Assembly (NCBI GenBank): GCA_037126765.1
Contig: JBBCBC010000007.1
Location: 24,809,667 to 24,873,666, forward strand
Length of the DNA stretch: 64,000 nucleotides
DNA from: Stenogyne calaminthoides
Taxonomy: Eukaryota > Streptophyta > Magnoliopsida > Lamiales > Lamiaceae
Direction of reading: 5' to 3'
Shown here: positions 1 to 9,226 of the stretch, piece after piece
How positions within the stretch are numbered: the first letter of the stretch is position 1
Layout: each line of letters starts with the position of its first letter
Made by a program: the position numbers and the translations under genes
Notes under the pieces: generated by a model
Databases searched by the model: none
Told to the model about the DNA's origin: nothing
What the model saw: only the letters and a program-made list of their open reading frames with translations

Positions 1-689
1 CATGGTCAGTAAGAAACTGAGAAAGGGTATCATACCATTCTCGGGGTGCTTGCTTAAGACCATACAAGGCTTTCCCCGAGCACAGAAACTTGGTCATTCG
101 ACAAAATCCTCGAGGTTGTTCCACATATACTTCCTCCTTAAGCACACCATTCGGGAAAATGCACTTTTCACATCCATCGATGGTATGAATTTCATGTGGG
201 CAGATATGCAAGAAACAATCGATGGCTTCTAGTCTTTTACAGTGCAAAGGTTTCATCATAATCCAAGCCTTCTTCTTGGGAATAACCTTGTGCAACTAGC
301 CTTGCCTTGTTTCTCACAATGTTGTTGTTTTCATCTCTCTTATTCTTGAACACCCACTTAGTTCCAATCACATTGTGCCTTTTAGGTCTGTCCACTAGCT
401 CCCAAACTTCATTCCTTGAGAACTGATTAAATTCTTCTTGAATAGCAACAATCCAGAATGAGTCTTGTAGAGCTTCTTCAATCTTAGTAGGTTATTTTTC
501 AAATAGGAAGCAGCAGAACAAAGCACTTTCACCATGGAACCGTCTTATCTTTACTCCTTCTGATAGATCACCCACAATCTGATTTGTAGGATGGCTATCC
601 AACCATTTTCTCCTTGATGTTACCCCTTCAGTAGTATCCTCAACATCAGAAATGTTAGGTTCAGGCAGTTCATTAAATTCAGGGAACAA
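1..689 (-). pseudogene. Element A reverse transcriptase, N-terminal part, broken
   Basis: Read on the minus strand, 492-689 encodes the linker between integrase and RT. It is followed by a stop at about 490 and then by sequence equivalent to the copia RT entry: the EVWELVDRP and TKWVFKNK motifs and the start of the YDETFAPVAR block. From about 240 down to base 1 the reading is scrambled relative to the same region of elements C (47560-47760) and D (54183-54370). The YVDD catalytic box would lie beyond the window edge. The enzyme would copy the element's RNA into DNA inside the virus-like particle. As it stands this is a pseudogene, and the scrambling coincides with CTG/CAG-rich sites. Confidence 0.8.
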
Positions 690-779
690 CAGAAAAGGAG
701 AAAGGGAATCATCTTCCTCAGGGGATATTCTTTTCAGAACATTGTCAGAGTCATTTGTTCCCCCTTGGTTAATAGATTC

Positions 780-1751
780 TTAGTTTGCCTCAGCTATTAC
801 CACATCTTCATCGGCATTACATACAAGAGTCTGAACTGGTGTATGTTCAGATTGGTCAGCTTCAGTGTGTTGGCTTTCCTTCAGTGGAGAATTTCCATCC
901 TGAGTCTCACCATCCTGAGTTTTTCCATCCTGAACTTCTTTGTCAGAGTCCGATTCACTCCATTCATAGAAAGTGACTAACTTCTTCTTTTCAGGTTCAG
1001 AGGATTTCTTTTTCAGTCTAAGTCTGGTGATTCTCTTGGCCAGTTCTCCTGAGTCATGTTCCTGTTTCTTCTGAACACAAGTAGATTCATCAAAAAAAAA
1101 ATGAGGTGTTTCTTCCACAATAAGAGTCCTACAGTTGTAAACTCTGAAGGCTTTACCGACTTCAGAAAATCCTAAGAATATTCCTTCATCAGCTTTGCTA
1201 ACAAAATTTTTCAACTGATCTTTACCATTATTGTGTATGAAACACTTGCAACCAAACAAACGAAAGAAAGAAACAAGAGGCTTCCTTTCATTCCACAGCT
1301 CATAAGGAGTTTTTCCTTGATTCTTGGTCAGCATGGATCTGTTCTGAGAGTAGCATGCAGTGTTGATAGCTTCAGCCCAAAATCTCTTAGGAATGTCAGC
1401 TTCAGCAATCATTGTTCTTGCAACTTCTTTCAGAGTCCTATTTCTTCTTTCAGCAACACCATTCTGTTGTGGGGTCCTTGCAGCTGATGTTTCATGGGTT
1501 ATACCATTTGCTGCACAATAATCAGATATGAGATGATTGATAAACTCAGTTCCTTTATCTGATCTGATTTTGACCACACTCAGATTCTTTTCAGTACTGA
1601 GCCTTTTCAGTAGTTCAGGCAGTTTTGTCTGAGTCTCTTTCTTACTGAGTAAGAATATGACCCATGTGTATCTAGAGTAGTCATCAACTACCACAAGTGT
1701 GTATTTCCTGCCATTAGTGCTCACAGGTGTTACTTGACCAAAGAGATCCAT
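780..1751 (-). CDS. Element A integrase core and C-terminal region
   Basis: An open stretch of 323 codons encodes the copia integrase catalytic domain. The D,D-35-E triad is visible: Asp2 in the DLFG motif, Asp65 in SDKGTEF, and Glu101 in the NGVAERRNR motif, with exactly 35 residues between the last two. The C-terminal half carries the copia GKTPYELW and FGCKCF-type motifs and then an acidic, QDG-repeat linker towards RT. The protein would insert the cDNA into chromosomes. The methionine shown is internal: in an intact element the frame would join the zinc-binding part upstream (1809-2393), and a stop near 1806 separates them. This is the best preserved Sirevirus integrase in the window; C has a broken one and D has lost it. 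Confidence 0.88.
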   Translation of the reverse strand: MDLFGQVTPVSTNGRKYTLVVVDDYSRYTWVIFLLSKKETQTKLPELLKRLSTEKNLSVVKIRSDKGTEFINHLISDYCAANGITHETSAARTPQQNGVAERRNRTLKEVARTMIAEADIPKRFWAEAINTACYSQNRSMLTKNQGKTPYELWNERKPLVSFFRLFGCKCFIHNNGKDQLKNFVSKADEGIFLGFSEVGKAFRVYNCRTLIVEETPHFFFDESTCVQKKQEHDSGELAKRITRLRLKKKSSEPEKKKLVTFYEWSESDSDKEVQDGKTQDGETQDGNSPLKESQHTEADQSEHTPVQTLVCNADEDVVIAEAN

Positions 1752-1808
1752 ATGTAACAGTTGTAGTATTCTATCAGTAGAAACATCTACTTTGCTTTTG
1801 AAAGATGT

Positions 1809-2393
1809 TCAGATTTGTTTTCCTTTCTGACAAGCATCACAAACATGATCTTTACTGAACACTTCATTTGGTAACCCCCTCACAAGTGCTAATCTTGCAA
1901 GTTTGTTCAGGATTTTAAAGTTTAAGTGATTTAGTCTTTTGTGCCACAACCAACTGGTATCAGTGGAACTTTTTGCAACCAAACATGTATCTTTAGGAGA
2001 TAATTTCCAATCAGAAAGATACACATTTCCTTTTCTAGTACCAGTCAGTAAAATTTTCTGTGAAGTATTATCTTTCACATAACATAAGTTCTTTGAGAAC
2101 TCAACACTGAATCCTTTGTCACAGAATTGACTGATAGAAAGCAAGTTATGCTTTAGACCAGACACATATGAAACACCATTAATATGAACAGAGTCAACTT
2201 CAAGAGTTCCATATCCTTCACATTGTCCTTTGGAGTTGTCTCCAAATGTGATATAAGGGCCTTTTTGCTCAACATAGTCAGTGAGTAGTTGCTTATATCC
2301 TGTCATATGTCTTGAACATCCACCGTCCGTGATACCATACAAAGAAAAAGCCAATTCATTTCCACTCATCGGTCTTATGTTGTATTCATTCAA
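1809..2393 (-). CDS. Element A protease remnant and integrase zinc-binding domain
   Basis: The 194-codon stretch starts just before the aspartic protease active site, seen here as TDGGCS (Asp23). Sireviruses usually have DSGCS, so one Ser-to-Gly change is present. The retained block through about residue 90 is typical copia protease. A GAG-pre-integrase domain follows, with its HHCC zinc ligands all visible: His151 and His156 in the LWHKRLNH motif, Cys185 and Cys188 in the CDAC motif. The role is polyprotein cleavage and binding of cDNA ends by integrase. It lies directly upstream of the integrase core in the same direction and was presumably one polyprotein with it. The protease N-terminus (about 2394-2700) is broken. 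Confidence 0.85.
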   Translation of the reverse strand: MNEYNIRPMSGNELAFSLYGITDGGCSRHMTGYKQLLTDYVEQKGPYITFGDNSKGQCEGYGTLEVDSVHINGVSYVSGLKHNLLSISQFCDKGFSVEFSKNLCYVKDNTSQKILLTGTRKGNVYLSDWKLSPKDTCLVAKSSTDTSWLWHKRLNHLNFKILNKLARLALVRGLPNEVFSKDHVCDACQKGKQI

Positions 2394-2741
2394 ATTTCAT
2401 TGCCCTTTTCCTTTACGAAAAAATAGATCGGTTTTTTAGGTACCCATTTGGTGTAGGGTCCTACCAGTTAGTTAATTTACCTTTTGGAACCCAAATCACT
2501 TTGATAACTCTAATTACTTTAGAGTGACCGATTTGTCTCCCATAAACATCTACATACACATTCACTACCCTAGGTGCCTTGGCGAAGATTGTGTATGAGT
2601 GCGGCCTTTTTAGCATGAACATGAGCCTTAGAGTTCTTCTTGGGTTCAGGCTTTTTGTTCAAGTACCTTAGCTTTGGTGCAACCGGTCTCTGTCTCTGCT
2701 GACTTGGGTTCAGGAAACCTTTACTCTTAGACAAGTGGGGT
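2394..2741 (-). pseudogene. Element A gag-protease linker, broken
   Basis: No open frame of note is present, but the stretch aligns by eye with the linker between the gag C-terminal basic tail and the protease in elements C (about 49860-50200) and D. Matches include the reverse complements of GTCAGCAGAGACAG and of the lysine-rich 'KAHVHAK'-like segment. It is interpreted as decayed polyprotein sequence rather than a separate gene. Confidence 0.55.
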
Positions 2742-2954
2742 TTAGGTTGCTGTCTTTGAAATTGGGGTCTTTCGATGTCGAGGACTTGGTCTTTTCGATT
2801 GAGAATATCTCTGCTGAGTGTTTTTCTTCTGAAAATTCCTCTGATGGTTCAGTCCAGATCTCTTCAGGTTGGTATTCTTAGCTTGAGGCTTTGAAGTACT
2901 GGCCTGAAAATTTCCTACTGAGTGTTTATGTTTCATGCTTCTCAAAGAGGTCAT
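2742..2954 (-). pseudogene. Element A gag C-terminal basic tail
   Basis: A 70-codon fragment rich in Lys, Gln, Ser and Asn (motifs STSKPQAKN and NHQRN). It is nearly the same as the C-terminal tails of gag in C (within 50202-51083) and D (55258-55452). It is out of frame with the preceding gag block because about 270 bases present in C and D just before it are missing here. The basic composition fits RNA binding. It is a broken continuation of gag, not an independent gene. Confidence 0.65.
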
Positions 2955-3750
2955 TGAACTCAGTTCTGATAAGCTGAATCTCTTTAGTGGATTTCTCTAA
3001 TTTTCCATTCAGGATCTCTATCACCTTCTCTTTTTCTGAGAGTTGTACTTTCAGAACATCCAGTTCATCAGTAGTTCCCATCAATTGAGAAGTGATCTCA
3101 GCATTTTTAGAGTCTTTCCACTTCAGATTCTCAGCAGCCAGTTCCTTGTTCTGCTCTTGAGTTTTAGTGAGTAGTTCTTGTAACACAGAATAGTCCTTCA
3201 TAAGATTCTCAAACGAATCCATCAGGTCAAAATTACTGTTTACAGTTGAACTTGAGAACTCATGTGCTTGTGTAGGAGAAACAACAGAGATAACAGAATT
3301 TACCTCCTCCACAACCATAAGACAGACATCATCATTGTCACTGTCTGAGAAAATCTCATCTGAGGAACTGGAACCTTCTTCAGAATGTTCTTCCTCTTCT
3401 GCAATCATAGCTTTCTTGCTGGAGATCTTCCTGTCTCTCTTGGCTTGTCTCTCCTTTCTTTCTTTAGCACTCAGCTCAGGACAGTCATATTGGAAGTGAC
3501 CTTTCTTTTGACAGTTATAGCATCTGTTGGTGTCATCATCCTGATCACTTTCCTCCTTGGTCTTGGAGTCCTTCTTCTTGGATGAGGATCTTTTAGCTTT
3601 CTGGTCCTTCCTTTTCTCAGTGTATCTGTCCTCAGCTTCTGAGTCTCTCTTGTACCTGTGATTCCTGTAATATTTCTTATATTTCCCATATCTGCTATTG
3701 AGTCTTTCAAACCTCCTTGCCATCAGTACTAGCTTATCCTCCCGCTTCAT
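2926..3750 (-). CDS. Element A gag, CCHC nucleocapsid and coiled-coil part
   Basis: This 274-codon stretch carries the retroviral zinc knuckle CX2CX4HX4C (CYNCQKKGHFQYDC, residues 77-90) after an Arg/Lys-rich, tyrosine-rich basic segment. An acidic Ser/Glu stretch follows (around 120-140). The C-terminal half looks like a heptad coiled coil rich in Leu, Glu and Lys, a known feature of Sirevirus gag. It would bind genomic RNA and help particle assembly. It overlaps the N-terminal gag block by 4 bases in another frame; in C and D the same point is one continuous frame, so a one-base change near 3750 (in an A-run next to a CAG/CGG site) split the gene. Confidence 0.85.
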   Translation of the reverse strand: MKREDKLVLMARRFERLNSRYGKYKKYYRNHRYKRDSEAEDRYTEKRKDQKAKRSSSKKKDSKTKEESDQDDDTNRCYNCQKKGHFQYDCPELSAKERKERQAKRDRKISSKKAMIAEEEEHSEEGSSSSDEIFSDSDNDDVCLMVVEEVNSVISVVSPTQAHEFSSSTVNSNFDLMDSFENLMKDYSVLQELLTKTQEQNKELAAENLKWKDSKNAEITSQLMGTTDELDVLKVQLSEKEKVIEILNGKLEKSTKEIQLIRTEFNDLFEKHET

Positions 3751-4520
3751 CCCGATTTTTTGGCAAGTGAGTTCTCGAACTCTCTAGACTTACAGGATTT
3801 CTCTTTGGCTTTGAAAGCCACATTCTTGCTAGATGAAGAATCATCTTTGCTGTCAGATTTCTTAGTTTTCTTGTCAATCACAAACTCATAAGCTTTCAGT
3901 TCAGAGAAAACTTGTTGGTATGGCATGGAATCAATATTTTTGGTGTTTTCAATCACCACAACATGTATATCCCATTTCTTAGACAATCCTCTAAGAATTT
4001 TCAGTGCCACTTCTCTCTGTGGGTATCTTTTCCCAAGAGCACTCAAATCATTCATGATGCTAGTGAATCTGACCTCAAGTTTGTCAATGGATTCACTATC
4101 TTCCATTTCAAAGCTATCAAACTTTCCAATAGCAACATAAAGTTTGTTTTCCTTAATATGATATGTGCCTTGACACATAACAGCAAGTGTGTCCCATATT
4201 TCTTTTGCAGTTTCACAGTGAGAAATCATTCCCATAACACCATCATCAATAGTGCTATACAAAGTATCTTTAGCAATGTAGTCCAGATTGACTAACTTTC
4301 TCTCATCAGGAGTCAGTTGGTCATCAGGTTTAGGAAATTCATCCCTGGGACCATTTCTCACAGTATCAGTGATTCTGGGATTAACAACAGTAAATTTGAA
4401 TGGTCCTTCAGAAACCACTCTCCACATTCTTTCATGTTTTGAATATAGATGAGCCTGCATTCTCAGTCTCCATAGGTCATAGCTCTCAACAGAGAACATA
4501 TGAAGTTTCTTAGAAGGCAT
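3747..4520 (-). CDS. Element A gag, N-terminal capsid-like domain
   Basis: A 257-codon frame begins at the likely true gag start, an ATG about 110 bases inside the LTR-primer site boundary. The product matches the UBN2/copia-type gag domain: the YDLWRLRMQAHL motif near the start, the AKEIWDTL motif mid-protein, and IMNDL-LGKRYP and LSKKWD motifs later. It would form the capsid shell. The same start and order are seen in D (57298 downward, broken by stops). The frame ends with a stop after KKSG caused by the frameshift described for the next block, so the full gag-pol polyprotein cannot be made. Confidence 0.88.
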   Translation of the reverse strand: MPSKKLHMFSVESYDLWRLRMQAHLYSKHERMWRVVSEGPFKFTVVNPRITDTVRNGPRDEFPKPDDQLTPDERKLVNLDYIAKDTLYSTIDDGVMGMISHCETAKEIWDTLAVMCQGTYHIKENKLYVAIGKFDSFEMEDSESIDKLEVRFTSIMNDLSALGKRYPQREVALKILRGLSKKWDIHVVVIENTKNIDSMPYQQVFSELKAYEFVIDKKTKKSDSKDDSSSSKNVAFKAKEKSCKSREFENSLAKKSG

Positions 4521-4629
4521 GATGACTGAGCCTTGTAAGATATCAGCAAATAGATCTATTCAGTAGACCACCAAAGTCTTTCAGCAAATAGACTATGGCT
4601 ACCAAAGCAAGTAGTCAAAATGAACCACT

Positions 4630-4641
4630 GCTCTGATATCA
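4630..4641 (-). promoter_or_regulatory. Element A primer-binding site (tRNA-iMet)
   Basis: Reverse complement TGATATCAGAGC, two bases inside the LTR end at 4644. It differs by one base from the canonical plant copia primer site TGGTATCAGAGC found in H, F, I and D. Confidence 0.88.
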
Positions 4642-4669
4642 CTTGTTGGTCCCGGTGCTAACGAGTCTC

Positions 4670-4698
4670 ACACGTGTATGGGGGGGGAATACACGTGT
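4670..4698. repeat. G-box inverted repeat at the U5 end of LTR A
   Basis: ACACGTGTAT (4670-4679) and its exact reverse complement ATACACGTGT (4689-4698) flank a 9-base G-rich loop. Each arm contains CACGTG. The same structure occurs at 34398-34425, 39810-39838 and 57449-57476. Confidence 0.85.
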
Positions 4699-5242
4699 TC
4701 AGTGATTTTTAAACTTTTCTTTCACTGAGGTCAGATGGGTCAGGTTATCCTGATAATTTTGTCCTGAGAAGCACGAATATCCCTAAGTCAAAGTCTACTG
4801 AGACAATGATCCTGAGCTGCTTTCAGAAGCTTCATATTAGCCCAACCGATCCTGAATTTATCAGAGATCCTGAGGAGCTTGGATCATATAATTATCTTAC
4901 TGAACACTCAGTAGAGTTAGTTCAGTTTGGTAACTATCTATTCTTAGCTACTCAAGCGTGCAGAATGGTTGGCCCTAAGTTTATACTCGTTTTAGTTTTG
5001 CTGAAATATCTTCTTCCTTTAGTAAAATAGTGATTAAGGCTGTGACCAATTTTATGCAAGTTCAGTGGATTGGTTCCAACTGAATATCGGTGAAATACGC
5101 TTTCAGAGAAAAACATGCAACAGATAATAATGCAGTACATAAAGCAAACAACACAACAATTATAATTGTTCATAGACTCAAGCTCCTACGTCCACTCTCT
5201 CTGATCTTCAGAGAAATTCCTTAACCACTTCCTAAAGCTTTC

Positions 5243-5403
5243 ATGCTAACTCACTGTAGCTTACTCACTTTTCTACCTTGAGTTTTCTGGCTGACTCACT
5301 GCAGCTTACTAACTCAAACACACACAAGTGTTCAGACTACCACAAGTAGCTTACTAACTTCTTCTCTAGAGTTTTCTGGCTAACTCACTGTAGCTTACTA
5401 ACT
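5243..5403. repeat. Degenerate direct repeats in LTR A
   Basis: The phrase CTAACTCACTGTAGCTTAC recurs with small changes near 5245, 5290, 5341 (half unit) and 5380, with TTTTCTGG before two of them. The other family-1 LTRs carry the same array with the variant phrase CTACCTCTGTAGTTTAC. Confidence 0.7.
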
Positions 5404-5665
5404 CTTTACAACTCTAACTCACCAATAAAACACACACAAACTACCTTAACAAAGGGTTTGGGTTTTGGGTTCTAATGCAAAGGCTAGGATATCTCTTCTA
5501 AGCTTTGGATATTTCTATCACTCTAGGCTTAGAATAGTGTGCTCTCTCCAATGTGAAACACTTGGGAAATTCTAGGGTTTTCGAGTGCTTCAATTTGCAA
5601 TAATACGAATGAGCTCTTGAGTTTCTTTGAAATTTCCCGTGACCTCTCAATGTAAAGGGTCACTG

Positions 5666-5676
5666 GTATTTATAGG
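5666..5676 (-). promoter_or_regulatory. TATA-like box of LTR A
   Basis: The minus strand reads CCTATAAATAC. The same word is kept at the same LTR position in D-left (about 23608-23618), S (about 35449-35459) and C-left (about 40853-40863). Inferred core promoter; D-right has lost it (about 58486). Confidence 0.65.
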
Positions 5677-6571
5677 CAACTTCACCAAGGTCACTCTTTG
5701 AAAACTATCCGTTGGAAGAGATAGCTTTATGAGTTTCCTCTTCTGGTGTTTGATGAACGACTATTTTTAGGGTTTGAACATTCCCTTGCATGTTTTAGGA
5801 AATATGCAGTCATGTAGCCAATCACCAATTTTTGAAGTCTGGAACTTAGTACTTACCGACATAATTCGTGGTCCCAATCGCTTTCGATTAATCGGTGAAG
5901 TACGATGTTGTCTTCCTCTGATTGGTTCTTGTCTTCAGTGAATGTAGACAAACAAAACAGATCTTTTTGGTCAATCTCTTTGAATGAGATAACCTGAAAC
6001 AACACTTAGACTTAGTTCCTTTTGTCTGCACTAGAATGTTTTGGACAATATCTACTTTTATGAATATGTGTATTTTTCTCAGTTTTGTAGTCTACAGATA
6101 GATATTATTCAAAGCCCTCTGAACATTCGAGTTATCTTGAGTATTCAATATCTTCTTCTTCGAGTCTTGAGTCTTCAATGTCTTGACAACTTCTTGAGTC
6201 TTCGATGTCTTGATTACTTCTTGAGTCTTGATGTCTTCAAAGAACTTCATCGAAAGTCTTCGAGTCTTGATGTCTTCAAGAACCTCATCGAGTCTTGATG
6301 TCTTGACAAACTTCTTGAGTCTTGATGTCTTCAAAATCTTACGATCTATATCTGTTGTTATACATGGTGCGGATAACTTCCCGAACAATCTATCTTTGAA
6401 ACCCCGACTCGATCTATCAAGATTATCCTGAACATGTCATACTCAGGGGTTTTGGGATCTAATCAAAACTTCTTTATTAAATTCATCTCCCAACACTAGT
6501 AATAATTGTTAATTTAAATTTGTGTTTATGAGGTCATCCCGATAGATCCTGGCATATGTTATCCCAACAAC

Positions 6572-6583
6572 TGGTATCAGAGC
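6572..6583 (+). promoter_or_regulatory. Element I primer-binding site (tRNA-iMet)
   Basis: TGGTATCAGAGC, three bases after the LTR end CCCAACA at 6569. This is an exact match to the canonical plant copia site. Confidence 0.9.
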
Positions 6584-7037
6584 CCTGGTTCGGGCACTGA
6601 TCTTTTAAACTGTAATTTAAATTGTTGTTCATTAAAATTGAAATTGGATAGTAGAACTGTTAGATCTGTTTTGCAGGTATCCAATTGTCATGGTATTTTA
6701 ATGTGCTTATTTACATGCAAATAAATTGTTGGTTTATAATTCGATTCGTTCGGATTCATTTTGCCTCGTGAGAAAATCCACGAGTAGATTATGATTTGTT
6801 TGATTTGTTCAATGTAATAGACTAGTCTAGATCTAGGTTTATTTATTTTTCATAAATAAATTGTAACCGGATCGTGAATGAAGACGGAGACGGAGAATTA
6901 AAGACGAATGTCCAAATGCCCGGACGTACGTGAGCCAAGGCGGAGCACGCGAACTAGGCGGAACGCCTAGCGACCGCATGCACCACCCGGGCGATCGCAC
7001 ACGGGGCATGGCGGACGCGCCAGGCACGTGAGCCTAT
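6584..7037 (+). other. Element I untranslated leader, first part
   Basis: There is no gene here. An AT-rich section shares phrases with the B, F and H leaders (TAGTAGAACTGTTAGATCTG, TGCAGGTATCCAATTGTCATG, TAGACTAGTCTAGATCTAGG). It gives way at about 6880 to a GC-rich island that runs into the H insertion. CCTAT at 7033-7037 is the target duplication of H. Confidence 0.8.
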
Positions 7038-8753
7038 TGATGGGAAATTAAGGGGTGCCCGAATCTATTCGAGTTGAATTTAAATACATATTTAAATTAA
7101 TCAATTAATTACTAACATGAATTAATCCTAATTCAATTCAACATAATAATTAATGAACGAATAAACATCATGCGTACACGTATTTCACGTAAAATCTAAG
7201 CATGCAGAATATAGGAATTACGTAAATACTAACCTCTCGTAGAGACAACCGCTGAGACGTTGGATCAACCCAAAGTGCCTTCTCAAATATGTCTCACGTC
7301 CACGAACGTAATCCGGTAGGAGGATTATCAACGAACGATTTTAAACTAAAAGAGAAAATAAAATATTTGGCCACCACATTTGTGGATTTCTAATTTTTCC
7401 AACACATGGAATTGCACTTGGGGATGAAAAATTCATCCCCTATTTATAATACTTGTCGTGGTCGAAATTTAGCCTTAGGAATAAGATGGGAAAATATTTT
7501 TCTTGATCTCCAAGAAATCTTGAATATATCCAATATATTCTTTTCTCCATAAATATTCCACAAAATATCCCACCTCCTTATATTATAGATGTTTTCAAAA
7601 ATCTCACATAAGTAGGGAAGAAATAAGATCTTTTTCCTTTCTTGAACTTATGGGATAAACTTGTATCTCAAGAATACTTATTCCACAAGATCTTTCCAAG
7701 AAAATCAAGAAAAAATCTTTTCTCTCTCCCATATATTATTTTCGAAAATAATTAGGAAAAATGGGCCAAAATATTTTCTTCTCCTTTTCATTAATTGGAC
7801 TTTAGTTTGGGCTATTTGAGGGGCCTTTAGGAGAAATAAGATTGGACCTCCAATGGACTATGAAGCTTTAATATTTAGCAAAAATATTATTCAAGCCCAT
7901 TAATATTAATTTACTCCACTATAAAATTAATATTGAACTATCCATCTTAACCCACACTACGCCTTCACAATAATATGGCTCCCGGTCATTATTTCCCGCG
8001 TTTAAGATTATCTTAGTCTATTAATTAATTAAGTCACTGAACAGACTTTATATTAATTAATATCTTTGTCCTTGGAGTAAAGACAACTCAACATTATTAT
8101 CCATACCGGAAATAAATTTTCACTTGCAAGATTTGGTATGATAAAGATTCTGAGCCCACCAAGGGGACAAATCAAGCAAGCCATACTTGCAAACGATTCT
8201 CCGTATTAAATCTTAGCAATCGTCATGTAACTAATAATATTGCCCAAGATACAAGGTATCGAATCACATTGATTATCTTCCCATCATAAGTCAAAGCAAT
8301 AGTTATTAATTTCACACGATCCTATTTAAGAAACGGAGATTAAGAAATAACGAACCACTGAGGTCTAATTCTTGTATATGCAGTACCGAAGAATTTATCC
8401 TCCTATAGGTCATTTTCAGCGCATCAAGATGCACTAGTGTAATCCCTTGGTCAAGACAAGTCAATCCGAGCCTTACACTTCAACCTTTCATGATGGGTTG
8501 TTCATTTCCATCTGGGTTGTGAATTTTTACTTAGTCACGTGGAACTGTTAATTTGATCTTCTGTGATCTGGTATCACCAAATTAACTACAACGTATCACA
8601 TACTGACTTTACCGAACGAGTATGCAATAAATATATATAACATTCATTCATATTTAATGCAGCATGTGATAAATAATTTATTTCAGTAAAATAAATAAGA
8701 AATTCAGTTTGGTTATACAAAGTAAAAGCAAACTTTTCAGTATAACCCCAACA
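7038..8753 (-). repeat. Element H 3' LTR
   Basis: The + strand runs TGATGGGAAATT... to ...AACCCCAACA, 1716 bases; the partner at 61364 starts TGTTGGG. Minus-strand TATA box at 7441-7448 (TATAAATA). The polypurine tract follows at 8754. There is no coding sequence inside: short frames here are chance. Confidence 0.93.
7441..7448 (-). promoter_or_regulatory. TATA box of H 3' LTR
   Basis: Minus-strand TATAAATA followed by GGGG. The same box at the same place exists in the other H LTR (61767-61774), both F LTRs and both B LTRs. Confidence 0.7.
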
Positions 8754-8764
8754 ATCTCCCACTT
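8754..8764 (-). promoter_or_regulatory. Element H polypurine tract
   Basis: The minus strand reads AAGTGGGAGAT immediately before the 3' LTR. A second purine tract of the same type (AAGTGGGAGAAA, about 8851-8862) lies beside the RNase H stop. Confidence 0.8.
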
Positions 8765-8866
8765 ATACTCAAAGTCTGCTTTTAAGTATACTACATCATG
8801 TCTCGTGTTCTATGTGACATCTAATGTCACCCTACACGAACCTAATAATATTTCTCCCACTTATAC

Positions 8867-9226
8867 TCAAAGCAGATTGACAATGCTCTTGACACCCATT
8901 CCTTCCACATGTCTCTCGAATGTACTCTGAGGCAGACCCTTTGTGAATGGATCTGCTAGGTTGTCTTCAGACATAATCTTTGCCACTTCTATATCTCCTC
9001 TCTTAACGATTTCTCGTATAAGATGGTATTTTCTTTCTATGTGTTTGCTGGCCTTGTGGGCTCTCGGTTCCCTAGAATTTCCAACTGCTCCGGTGTTATC
9101 GCAGTAAATCGTGATCGTGCTGGGCAAATCCAGAACGACATCCAAGTCCACCAGGAAGTTCTTGAGCCAAACCGCTTCTTTCGCTGCTTCACAAGCAGCT
9201 ACATATTCAGCTTCCATGGTAGAATC
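8867..9226 (-). pseudogene. Element H RNase H, C-terminal part (5' part at 20252 on)
   Basis: An intact C-terminus of copia RNase H: the MEAEYVAA motif carrying the active-site Glu, the YCDNTGA motif with an Asp, and the SKHIERKYHLIRE block, ending in LL and a stop at 8867-8869. The N-terminal part lies about 11 kb to the right, from 20252, because F inserted here; GAATC at 9222-9226 is repeated at 20247-20251. The enzyme would remove RNA from the cDNA hybrid. This half is undamaged apart from the insertion, with no stop codon over 116 residues. Confidence 0.88.

Larger units (their letters stand above)
1..6495 (-). mobile_element. Element A: Sirevirus-type Ty1/copia retrotransposon, truncated by the window edge
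   Basis: This is a copia element read on the minus strand. From right to left come the 5' LTR (4644-6495), primer site (4630-4641), gag, CCHC knuckle, protease, integrase and the start of RT. RNase H, any 3' ORF and the 3' LTR would lie left of base 1. The integrase and gag sequences match the SIRE/Maximus lineage (established family knowledge). A interrupts the LTR of element I: bases just right of A (6496-6569) match the tail of an Angela-type LTR. The expected target duplication begins CTAGT at 6496, but its partner is off-window. Coding is broken by a gag frameshift and by stops in RT, so A is probably not autonomous. Confidence 0.93.
4644..6495 (-). repeat. Element A 5' LTR (Sirevirus family 1)
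   Basis: The + strand reads TGTTGGTCCCGG... to ...ATCTCCCAACA, so the LTR has the standard TG...CA ends, and the primer site abuts it at 4630-4641. It is about 1850 bases, shorter than the roughly 2045-2075 of copies S, C and D. It holds, from the U5 side, a G-box inverted repeat (4670-4698), a conserved box near 5161-5198, degenerate direct repeats (5243-5403), a TATA-like box (5666-5676) and a CTTGAGTCTT-type array (about 6131-6330) in U3. Confidence 0.93.
6496..7037 (+). mobile_element. Element I, left part: LTR tail, primer site and leader start (Angela-like copia)
   Basis: 6496-6569 matches the last bases of the Angela LTR in B (CTAGTAATAATT..., AATTTAAAT..., ending CCCAACA). It is followed by the canonical primer site at 6572-6583 and by leader sequence similar to the start of the B leader (32160-32400). 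Element I is therefore on the plus strand. Its LTR is interrupted by A, and its leader is interrupted at 7037 by H. The leader resumes at 63075. Confidence 0.85.

Noticed and set aside
2..232. Plus-strand frame at the window start (similar at 47266-47712)
   Set aside because: It is the antisense shadow of reverse transcriptase of A and C.
4680..4688. G-quadruplex in the G-run of the Sirevirus LTR
   Set aside because: Only a single run of seven or eight Gs; four runs would be needed on one strand.
4806..5030. Short plus-strand frame in LTR A (and many like it elsewhere)
   Set aside because: Antisense to the element, inside the LTR, not conserved in S, C or D.
6572..6583. tRNA-like fragment TGGTATCAGAGC
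   Set aside because: It is the complement of the tRNA-iMet 3' end used as primer site; no cloverleaf surrounds it.
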